64,000 nt of DNA, from NCBI GenBank assembly GCA_020736575.1, contig JAGPYM010000043.1, forward strand, positions 74,501-138,500, written 5' to 3'. Positions 45,005 to 54,316 of this stretch are shown in pieces; positions within the stretch are counted from its first letter, which is position 1; each line of letters opens with the position of its first letter. The position numbers and the translations under genes are program-made. Under the pieces are notes generated by a model. It was not told where the DNA came from. It did no database searches and worked only from the letters and a program-made list of their open reading frames with translations. This DNA is from Thelonectria olida (taxonomy: Eukaryota; Ascomycota; Sordariomycetes; Hypocreales; Nectriaceae).

Positions 45005-45907
45005 CTACACTGCAATCTTGCTTCCCAATGTTGGTGGTGCTTGGTACGAGTCAAAGGCTTCATCGCCATTAAAACGCCATCCATTCTCCTCTCCCTGAGA
45101 TAAATGCCCACAGTCACTGTTGAGGCTCAATTCCCACCCACCAGCGACGCCTCGACGCTTCCACCAGTCGTCATTGTAGTAGGCCTCGCCTGTAGGAGGA
45201 ATGCTCTTACGTATGAACTTGCTGATGCCGCATGTATAGCACTTGAGCTCGTCTTCGTTGTAGTCGTTGGGGAGCTGCCCCGTCAAGGCTCTTCCAGTGG
45301 CAATGATTGTCGCTGCGTGAGCGCAGAGGAGCAGAGTCACTTCTTCGTCACCCCTTCCGGCCTGTTCGTATTCCCTGTCGACGTCCTCTATCACCATGGC
45401 CAACGCCTGCGCGACGCGATTATGCAGAGACACAATCGTTTCGCCGTGGGCCGGCGGGGCCATCTTCGACTGATACGTGCCGTCGAGCCAAGGGAAGAAA
45501 CCGTCACGGAGTCGGTTCAGTTCTTCGGGTTTTGGCTGAATGAACCACGTGAGTGCGAACCATTCGCCAATACCTCTTTCGCCGCGGACTTGCAGGCTCT
45601 TCTTTGTGGCTGAGTTTCCTGGTGTGGTTTCGATGAGCGCCTCAATCGTCGGCCCAAGAGTCTCAAGACAACGATAGAAAGGGCTTGAATAGATGCGAAG
45701 TCGGTCCTGTTCGGCATGTTCGGCCAAGGAGTTCTGGAGAAAAATACCGACCTCCTTCGATTGCTTCACACCATTCGAGGCAAGAGGAGGATCTGCAGGG
45801 AGGCCCGTAGGGTACGGATGGGTGGAAGAATATACCCCGGAGATGGGATTCAATGTCCACTGAACCCGGTCCCCATGGCGCACGATGAGTATCTCGGTGA
45901 CAGGCAT
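45005..45907 (-). CDS. Histidine-phosphatase (phosphoglycerate-mutase-like) family protein
   Basis: Single exon, 300 aa. The catalytic RHG motif is in ILIVRHGDRVQW. The second conserved Arg is in YSSPFYRCLET, and the second His in LLLCAHAATIIATGRAL. These define a 2H phosphatase fold. The C-terminal WELSLNSDCGHLSQGEENGWRF... tail resembles fungal relatives of the TFIIIC 55-kDa subunit, recalled from the family, so a role in RNA polymerase III transcription rather than metabolism is possible. No signal peptide or TM. The start is the first ATG, with the RHG motif 10 residues in, as usual. Confidence 0.88.
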   Translation of the reverse strand: MPVTEILIVRHGDRVQWTLNPISGVYSSTHPYPTGLPADPPLASNGVKQSKEVGIFLQNSLAEHAEQDRLRIYSSPFYRCLETLGPTIEALIETTPGNSATKKSLQVRGERGIGEWFALTWFIQPKPEELNRLRDGFFPWLDGTYQSKMAPPAHGETIVSLHNRVAQALAMVIEDVDREYEQAGRGDEEVTLLLCAHAATIIATGRALTGQLPNDYNEDELKCYTCGISKFIRKSIPPTGEAYYNDDWWKRRGVAGGWELSLNSDCGHLSQGEENGWRFNGDEAFDSYQAPPTLGSKIAV

Positions 45908-46603
45908 TTCGCGAGCTCAAGTCAATGACATAAAGATGAAAGAAGGCCAAGGATGGGATTTAACCCTGTAGCGCTATTCGACCAAGGCTGCAAAGATTGG
46001 GTAATAGTCAAGTCTTATAAACCATTTGGGTCGCTTCCGTCCTGCCCCGTGAGCAAAAGCTACATCGTCGAACCATCCCGGTAGCAGCTCAGCTTTGGCT
46101 CCCCTTGTAGCGAGCGTCGGGTATTAGTTCCACTATTGCCGTGCTTCTTCCTTCGGCACGACGTAAACAGCATCTCGCGGGGAATGATTACGGACCCGTG
46201 GGTGGTGGCATCGTCCATGCGGAGATACCCCGCGTCCCTCGCGCTCGGCAGCAGATAAGAGCTCGCTTAGAGATAGACGAGAAGGCTCGTAATGATGGGG
46301 CTCGGTTGTAAGTCATCACGCCGTCGGTTCGCTGGGTGGAGCGGCTATTTATCCGGGGCGACGAGAATCTCGTCCCAGAAGCATGGGCTGTTTTACTTGT
46401 CTCTCTAGACTGAATCTGGTAACTAGCTCCCCCCAGGTTTCGTTGATACCCCAGAAACCGTCGTGGGTGGAATGCTTTAAATCATCCATCATGGCCTCAA
46501 CTTCGACGATAGCCAGGCAACGCTTCCCACCTTTTACCTATACCCTCTTGTTTTTATCTATACCTTCGTGTTATTACACAGCTCCTCTTAGCTTTCAATA
46601 GAG
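45908..46603. promoter_or_regulatory. Divergent intergenic region, permease promoter
   Basis: Lies between the phosphatase (minus) and the permease (plus). Contains a perfect 15-bp palindrome GACGAGAATCTCGTC at 46360-46374, about 230 bp before the permease ATG, preceded by an AT-rich gctatttat element. It is a candidate regulator site; no protein can be assigned. Confidence 0.35.
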
Positions 46604-48454
46604 ATGGGACGGCCAAGCTATTCAATCCCCACGGCGGAAAAGCTCGAAACTGCAGAGGTTGAGCGGCTCGCCGATGCTCAAGATGCCAACTCACAGGAGC
46701 ACGACCTCAAGTTTCTTGACGCTCTCAAGCTATACCCGAAGAGCGTCTTTTGGAGCATGGTTGTGTCGGCTGGAGTCATCATGGATGGCTACGACATCAA
46801 ACTCATCGGTACTTTATATGCTCAGCCTGCCTTCCAAAAAGCATATGGACGGCTCGTGAAAGACGATTCGTATCAAATCCCCGCGCCATGGCAGGCTGGT
46901 TTGAGTAACGGGTCGATTTGCGGTCAGTTTATGGGGCTTTTGCTCGCAGGTTATCTGAGCGAGAGGTTTGGATTTCGCAAGACCATGCTTGCAGGTCTAT
47001 CTTGCATCATTGGTTGCATCTTCATCCCATTCTTCTCTCCCAGTCTTGCTGTGTTGGAGTTCGGTCAAGTTTTGTTCGGTATGTTTTCCCTTCTATCCTT
47101 GGAAACTCGAACGGGTCCTAACCCGTACCAAAAGGTATTCCCCTTGGGTTGTTCCAGACGACACCTGTGATTTATGCCATGGAGATTTCGCCTATGGGCT
47201 TGCGCCCCTATCTTACCAATTATATCAACTGCTGTTGGGTAATCATCATCCAAACATCTCGACATATCCTAAAACCGTGGATGCTAACAACTTGAAGTCC
47301 ATTGGTCAGATTATTGCAGCGGGTATTCTTCGCGGTGTTTTGAGCCGAGAAGATGAATGGGCTTATCGAATTCCCTTTGCCGTGCAGTACGTCTCACGTT
47401 TCCCGGCTTGGCCTCCCCAGTTCCCAGATGCTGACTCAAAGATACAGATGGCTTTGGCCCGTCATCATCATCCCGCTCCTCTTTTTCGCCCCCGAGTCGC
47501 CTTGGTGGCTTGTCCGCACAGGCCGTGTCGAAGAGGCCAAGGATGTAGTCAAGTCTCTCACCTCCAAGAGGAATGTCCATTTTGATATTGACAAGTATGT
47601 TGCGTTGATGGTGGTTACAACCGAACATGAACGCGCAGTCAATTCTGAGACGACTTATTGGGCGTGTTTTCAAGATACTAACCTTCGACGAACGCTCACA
47701 GTCATCGGCATCTACTGCGTCCAGACTCTGAATGGGAACCCTCTCCGTGGGTATTCCACCTATTTCCTTCAGCAAGCTGGCCTCCCTACTGTTCAGGCAT
47801 TCAACATGACCATTGTCGGTTTTGCCGTTGCCATAGCAGGAGGCCTGTTCTCGGTACGTCGAATTAATTCACTTTTCTAGCTGCTTTTCTTTACGATTCT
47901 GACTCGAATGAATCTAGTGGGTGTTGCTGGGTCTATTTGGTCGACGTACAATCTATTGCTGGTGTCTCGTCCTCATGTTTAGCATCATGCTCACGATCGG
48001 CTGCCTGGGCATTGAAGAAGCACAATCTCCCAAGGCCGCCTACCCATGGGCCATTGGGTCTTTACTAATCATTTCATCTTTTCTATACAACTGCTCGATC
48101 GGCCCTCTCACCCATACCCTTTGTTCGGAGATCCCATCGGCCATTCTCCGCAGCAAATCCATCGTCCTAGCCCGAGGAACGTATGTCATTACAACAATCG
48201 TGGCCGGCGTCCTGACTCCTTATCAGCTCAACCCTACGGAGTGGAATTGGGGTGCAAAGACCGGTTTGTTTTGGGCTGGAGGTTGCTTGATTGCCATCAT
48301 CTTTGCCTACTTTTTTGTTCCCGAGCCCAAGAATAGGACGACAGCCGAGTTGGATATTTTGTTTGGACGGAAGATTTCTGCCCGTCATTTTGCCAAGACC
48401 CAAGTCGATTTGGCCGACACCGTGTACTTTGATGGTGACGAGAAGAAGGCTTGA
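46604..48454 (+). CDS. MFS maltose/alpha-glucoside permease
   Basis: Five exons: 46604-47078, 47135-47238, 47298-47386, 47448-47853 and 47918-48454, giving 536 aa. It has the long polar N-terminus of the fungal MAL transporter family, FWSMVVSAGVIMDGYDIKLIGTLYAQPAFQKAYG, ERFGFRKTML, ISPMGLRPYLTNYINCCW, APESPWWLVRTGR, and a C-terminal PEPKNRTTAELDILFGRKISAR. These match general alpha-glucoside:proton symporters (maltose, maltotriose and similar). Twelve TM segments in the plasma membrane. Its neighbours are a Zn2Cys6 regulator, glucoamylase and alpha-amylase, which fits uptake of starch breakdown products. Confidence 0.92.
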
Positions 48455-48664
48455 GTCAAAAGAGGATAGAAGTTTTGCTATGGGCTTCTGATCCGACTTC
48501 AAACGCCGCTGCAAGTACATAGGTAGGACGCGTATGGCTGGTTCCTTAGCAATTCGGAATCCTGTCCGCTGTTAAGATCGTTCACAGGAAATTACAGAGT
48601 GTCTCATTCATTCAGCGTGCAAGAACATTCCATCTGTCTGTTTCAATTTCTGACTGTAAATGTT

Positions 48665-50404
48665 CTACAAGAAAGGAGGGTTTATCCCAAAGTACCACAT
48701 GCAGAAATATTTCGAGGTAACCCGTCTCCCCTTCTCCAGCTGAGCATCTGAAAGCGCTTTGCCAAAAGACGCAAAAAAGTCGCTCCGGCAGATTGGGTTT
48801 TTAATCTGCTCTAATTTCTTCACCGCCCATTGGCACTCTTCGCGGTCCATGGACTCAATGGCGCATAAGAACAATGGACGCAGATATCCCGTGTTGAGCT
48901 TTGCCCCATGATATGCATTCCAGTCTCCGTCGACGATGTCCCGGATTCGTTGTCTTGCCTGCGTCGAACGTGTCGTTTCGGATACAGGGTCACGTAGAAC
49001 CCGGTCCATTTCGATGAACTCGGCATGATATGCTGACGTGCAGATACCGATAAGACTTATGATAGAGTTGGCAATCTGAGGGGCAAGACATGATCGAAGC
49101 TCTTCTGGTGTTTGGCGCTGAGTAGCTGAACGGCTTTCCCAAAGCTCGTGTAACTGCAGTTCCATATCGGCAATTCGCTGGACCACCTCTTCCTGATCCA
49201 TGCCTGTGGTACGTGAACGATGATAATGGGTGAGTCGGGCGATCTGGCCTGAGATCCCTTGTAATTGATAGTAGAACTCGAATATTGGGGCGCTGAGCAC
49301 CTCATGTATATGAGTTGATGCATCAGAATGCTGGCTGGAAGGGAATCTGAGGTTGACGATTCCGAGGGTAAAGTCAGGAAGAAGACTGAATATGGTGTCC
49401 GAAATCAACCCCGTTCCTCCTCCACGAACTGTAGTGACGTGGAGTAGTCTGAGCCATGTAGAAATCCTTAAACACAGCGGCGAGAACTGCTGTTCATTTT
49501 TGGACCAAGCTGCCAATCTTCGAGTGAATGCTTCGCTTGGCTCTTTCAGAACTGGAGATGTCTCATAGTGGACAACTCCAAATAGACATAAGAGGAAGGT
49601 ATTGGCCAAGATCAGACCGAAATCTTGCGTCTCTTCCTCCAAAAGTTGGTAGTATCCATGTTTCGCAGTGTTGTACAAAGATAAGGCCGTGGACAGAGGC
49701 AAGCCATACAGTTGACCTCGATACAGCGCCGAGAGTGCTGATATGGAAGAGGCTATGGCTGTATTTGACATACCAAGCTCAACAGTGTCCAGTTTCATAT
49801 AGCGCCAATTAACCTCGTCATAGGGCGTGATCAAGGGGGAGTCTACCTCTTCAAGGAAGAAGGAGAAGGACGGCTGCAACGCGACCTGGTAAGCTTCCAA
49901 TGTGTCCATTGCTGTGGTCAGCTCTATGTCCCTCGATATTAGAGTTGAGAGCGAGGGGGTGTGAGATGGGCTGCCAGCTACGAGATCAATCGTTTCTTGA
50001 GGCGTGGACAGGAATAAGGTGTCTGTGGACTGTGTGGGAGGATTAGCAGCAGAATGAAGCTGAAATGTCTCCGTTAGAAGGCAGGGATTATCTTCAGACA
50101 GCAGACTCAGAAGTATCTGCGGGTCTGGGGTTGCTTCGACAGACGCCCCGGTTTCTGGTGTCTGGACAGATGCGCCGAGAGCGGTCCGATCGGGGCTCAA
50201 GGCCGTGAGGCAACGCTGCTGGCCCTGTCGGGGCTTGTATACGCAGGCTCGCTTCAATCGTACGCAGTTGTTGCAGATTGGGCGTTCTTCGTCGCATTTC
50301 ACCTTCCTTGATCGACAAGTCAGACACCCGCTCCGGACGCGGCCACGATAGCCATGCTGCTGTGTTCGATGACTCTGCGAGTCCTGCCTTGTCCCTGGCG
50401 TCAT
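48665..50404 (-). CDS. Zn2Cys6 transcription factor of the starch cluster
   Basis: One uninterrupted exon, 579 aa. The zinc cluster near the N-terminus reads GCLTCRSRKVKCDEERPICNNCVRLKRACVY, a textbook C-x2-C-x6-C-x6-C-x2-C-x6-C. A weak fungal TF domain covers the middle (about residues 170-500), with WRYMKLDTVELGMSN and a C-terminal CQWAVKKLEQIKNPICRSDFFASFGKAL. This type of C-terminus is common in regulators sitting beside metabolic genes. It converges on the permease and is codirectional with glucoamylase. It may control the cluster, but it does not look like a plain AmyR copy, so that role is inference from position. Confidence 0.9.
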   Translation of the reverse strand: MTPGTRQDSQSHRTQQHGYRGRVRSGCLTCRSRKVKCDEERPICNNCVRLKRACVYKPRQGQQRCLTALSPDRTALGASVQTPETGASVEATPDPQILLSLLSEDNPCLLTETFQLHSAANPPTQSTDTLFLSTPQETIDLVAGSPSHTPSLSTLISRDIELTTAMDTLEAYQVALQPSFSFFLEEVDSPLITPYDEVNWRYMKLDTVELGMSNTAIASSISALSALYRGQLYGLPLSTALSLYNTAKHGYYQLLEEETQDFGLILANTFLLCLFGVVHYETSPVLKEPSEAFTRRLAAWSKNEQQFSPLCLRISTWLRLLHVTTVRGGGTGLISDTIFSLLPDFTLGIVNLRFPSSQHSDASTHIHEVLSAPIFEFYYQLQGISGQIARLTHYHRSRTTGMDQEEVVQRIADMELQLHELWESRSATQRQTPEELRSCLAPQIANSIISLIGICTSAYHAEFIEMDRVLRDPVSETTRSTQARQRIRDIVDGDWNAYHGAKLNTGYLRPLFLCAIESMDREECQWAVKKLEQIKNPICRSDFFASFGKALSDAQLEKGRRVTSKYFCMWYFGINPPFL

Positions 50405-50913
50405 GGTTGCTCTGCGCTTTCAACGCCCTCTCAATCGACAGGGTGCCTTCAGTTGTAGTGTGTTGAACGAGTGATTAAAACATGCCGCGAGTCCCCCGCC
50501 TCACGACGGCCCCAGGATGACCCCAAACCATGACCGGCCTGCAGTCTCGTGGCCTCACGTGGTCCCAGCTCTTCCACGATGGCCTCGTGACTAGCGATTT
50601 ATTTCCGCCCTAGTCAAGCTCCAGGCTATTACCGGCCGAATGGCTCTCGACGAGTCCAGCCAAGGGACGAGTTGTGTGCTTACCCATGCCTTGCTTCCTG
50701 TACCCCGCACCAAGGCTTCGCAGGGGTGGCGTGTTGGTGGCTTTCTTATGATCCTATCAAACTAAGATCTGCTCAAATCACTCTCCTTGGTGGAACGACA
50801 ATCCTGAAGGGCAAAGGTGAAGTCTGTTTTAATACATACTAGCAGTTCTCCTGCGATGAAGTGGAAGGGGTCTTGTAAAGCGGAAGTCTTCTAAGCCTAA
50901 GTGCTGGGTGCAA
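50405..50913. other. Intergenic, regulator promoter and glucoamylase 3' region
   Basis: About 500 bp, no gene. Palindrome-poor and GC-moderate. Confidence 0.4.
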
Positions 50914-52718
50914 TTATTTCCACTCGTCGTCAAGGGTGCCACTGGTGCCACATTTACTCGACGATTCCCCTCTGCGGTTCGGGTCGCTCTCCCAGGTAAC
51001 CGTTCCATCATCCGTCTTCTTGATATATTTGTATTCAAACATTGTGTCTGAGGGTATCTTGATCTTGGTCGTCCAAGTATTGTCACTCGTACCAGCCTGC
51101 AGCGGGATCCCATCCGCGGGAGACCAGTTGGCGAGTTCGGAGATTGAGCCGACGACAAAAATCTTCTGGTTGGACACTGTGACGTTTCCGAGGTTAAAGG
51201 TCATTTCAGAATCGCAGGCAGGCGCTGGCTCGCAAACCGAGGGCACCGTGTTGGCACGAGTTTCTCCCCAGGTTGGAGGAACGATTCCAGTGCGACGCTC
51301 GGCTGCTGCCACAAAGGCCGCATATGACCAAGTCAAGTGGACGGCCGACTTTGGAGCTCCTGTGTTCTTGTCGAACTGCTCCGCCAGTGAGCCATCGGCT
51401 GGGGTGTATTGGTCGATCAGGGCAACAAAACCATCGGCGTATGACTGAACGGCTTTAATGATCGCCGTAAAGGTCTTGGTGTTTTTGCCGTAGGTTCCAG
51501 TGGAGATCTTGGGCAGAAGATCACGAAAGAATGGCAGCGAGATGTCGTTGATTGTAATGGAGCCTTGCTTCTTCCACTGATAAATAGCAGAGTACAGCTG
51601 CTCTGCTGCGGCGAGAGTCGTCAAATACCACGGATTCCCGTCGTAGTAGACATCCTCGCTATATCTTCCAACAGCAGCGGCTTGGCCCTGGCTTCTGCCT
51701 TTGTTCACACTGTAAATAGATCGGAACGAGTCTACCACAGCTTTGTGGTTTGCAAGAGCTCTTGCCGAGCACGGTTGAAACGTAGCGTCGGTGCATTTTG
51801 ACCGGGGGTCGAAAGTGTGAATAGATGAGAGGATTGAATTGGCGTCCTTTCCTGTGCGGCCGTCTTTGACGTTGATGTTCGAGTCGATGTAGCCACTCAC
51901 CCAGAAGCTTTGCATGAAGCAGAGAATTCGAGGAGCGCTGATGGCACAGTCGGTGCAAGGCTTGCGCAAAGTCTCAGCAAGCGCGGCTCCTTCAACAAGG
52001 GCGCGGTGAGATGCAGAGAGGGTGAAGAAGGAAGAGCCGTTGATCTCCTCCCACAGGTCGTAACCAGTTCGATTCCAGTACTTCACAGTGTATGCAAGAT
52101 CCTTTGCAATTACTGGCCAAACCGTGTTGACAGCCTTTGTGCGGCCCCCATTCGCAATGAGCCAGTTGGCGTAGAGAGTCAGTGCCGTAGCTCTCAAAGG
52201 AGGGCCGTCGCGTTGCGGTCGACCCCATGAGCCGGTGAACTCGGTGAGGTTCACATTGAACTTGGGCTCGCCCAGACCACCAGATTCCGGGCTTCCAGAT
52301 GGGTTCGACACGCCCTGGAGGTGAGCTTGTGCGGAGATGTATTCTTCAATCTTGCGTTGGAGAGACCTGTCTCCATTGATGAATCGTTCAACAAGGACTT
52401 TGAAAGTGAGAGCAGAGTCTCGAGTCCAGGTGTACCAGTCTTGTTTAAAAGTCAGCTGACAATGCATACACGGCTGGCAGAACGAAAGCCAAACTTACAA
52501 TCTGGATCTGATAGTGATGGGCTGGCAACAACAGCCCCAGGCGCAGCTCCTTTGGCTCTTTTCCCATCGGCACCGATATTTGCCAGCACGCCTTTGATGG
52601 AAACTTCACTCTGCTTTTTGATGAAGCGGTCAAGGTCAGAGCGGCCATGGGATGGTGTCGCCACTGCACTCGGCCACAGCGCAGCGATTGCTAAACCAAG
52701 GAAGAGATTTTTAAACAT
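50914..52718 (-). CDS. Secreted glucoamylase (GH15 with C-terminal CBM20)
   Basis: Exons 52718-52499 and 52439-50914, with a 59-bp intron, giving 581 aa. Signal peptide MFKNLFLGLAIAALWPSAVA. The GH15 domain starts with VLANIGADGKRAKGAAPGAVVASPS and YWYTWTRDSALTFK. A catalytic-acid region is in YDLWEEINGSSFF, and PWYLTTLAAAEQLYSA is also typical. The starch-binding CBM20 at the C-terminus (about residues 475-570) shows VGSISELANWSPADGIPL, WTTKIKIPSD and FEYKYIKKTDDGTVTWE. The linker between the two domains is very short (about 25 residues) and not Ser/Thr-rich, unlike many Aspergillus enzymes. It releases glucose from starch chain ends outside the cell. Confidence 0.95.
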
Positions 52719-54316
52719 GATGAGAGCTTTCAGAAATGGATTAAAAGGGGAAATTGCAAGGTGTTGGGCCGGGATAACAGAGTCAAGTCGCTGAGATCGT
52801 GTCGCCTTGACTGTATGGCTGTGAGTCTGGTTGACTGCACCGATGTCTGATCTCTCCCGTCCCGAGAATGTAGCGGACTTTTCTTTTATAGATCTGAGAG
52901 CTCTGAGCGCTTCTACGAGCTCTTTGTTGACTTTTCATTGCAGTTCTCTGACGTCGCCCCAAAGCCCCCGAGAGCATGTGATGAACACCTCATACTGTCA
53001 CAATAATGCCGAGTCACGATATGCACTTAAACACTTTTGGTGTGAATTCTTGGCTTATGTGCAACCCCGCATGAAGGCTCTGGTGTCATCGGTCCTTCTC
53101 TCAGTCCTCAAGGTCAAGTGCCAGCAGCAAACCACAAGATGGCCCTTGATAACCTGTTCAGGATGCCGCTTTCGGGCCGTTTCTTCTAATGAACTTAGTG
53201 CCTGAGCCGTCATTGACCAATCTGCAATTGTCCCATCCAAATAAACTACTGCCAGGTCCGAGCCGTACCTCGATCATCAGACAGGGGTTTTCGGGCCGAC
53301 AGGCAATTGGGGAATTAATGAGGACCTGGGGAAATTTCCCCGCCAACCAGCCCTGTGCTCGAGAGGCTACGTAGTTGAATAGCTGCGGAAGTCTTGTGTT
53401 GACCCCATATATATGGTACGGTCAACGGTCCTTTTGGTGACATCACCTGGGGTTAGTAATGGCGGAGTCTCCGCCTCCCTTGTTCTCTGAGGTAAGTCCT
53501 TTCTTGTCCTTTCTTATACACTTATTTACTTTCTTGGCATGGCACATGTCAAAGATGTAGCCTCTCTGATACCTGTTTGCTGAACAAGCGCACCAGGAGC
53601 CGCAAAGGGGTTGAGCCATATACTTCAAAGCTATGGAAGAGCATTCGCAGCCCCCTGTGAGAAACAGTGCAGGCCATCACGGAACAAATCTCTCAAAGCG
53701 TCCTAGACTTCTAGAAGTAGACCCTCGCTAACACTAAACCCACTGTTGTGCTAACCGACATGAGCTTTATCGCCATAAACCGTAAAGACAATATCGTCGA
53801 CTGCTTCAGCAAGAATCGCTTCCCCGTCATGTCAACCCAACATTGGATGTACCTCACCTCCACAGACGACCTGCTCCATCTCATTCCTCCCCATGAGGGC
53901 GCGGAGCCTCTTCGTCCGCTGCCGACAAAGGGCCGTTTGTTTCGCCGTGAAATATTGATGAAGTCGTTTCTGCATAGGCCTAGCAAAACAGCTCAACTGC
54001 CCTCGGGTTTCCGGCTGTGTGGGGTTAGAGGCTGTCGTTATGCGGTTCAAAATCCGGGGTATGGAGGTCAAGGCCTTCGCCAATCCATGTGCACAATTCG
54101 GACCGAGGACTGAAGAACGTGATAATGTGGTCGCATATTTTGATGCTGTGCTGTGCATTGTCCCTGTAAGCGAGGTGCATCGTGAGAGCAGATGCTTTCG
54201 ATTCAGAGATATAAATCAGAGGTATGCTACATGACTCTGCAGGACAACCTCATCTCAAGATTTTGAACTAAAGCCTGTTACCAATCCTGTCATACCGCTA
54301 GACGGGACCAGTCGTC
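52719..54316. promoter_or_regulatory. Shared divergent promoter region of glucoamylase and alpha-amylase
   Basis: About 1.6 kb without a gene between two divergent starch genes. A perfect 14-bp palindrome GGGGAAATTTCCCC lies at 53328-53341. Its core GGAAATTT resembles the CGGAAATTTAA form of the AmyR starch-response element known from Aspergillus. A catatatatgg TATA-like element is at about 53405. Binding is inferred only. Confidence 0.45.

Noticed and set aside
45104..45613. 169-aa plus open frame opposite the histidine phosphatase
   Set aside because: Entirely antisense to a clear single-exon gene with catalytic motifs.
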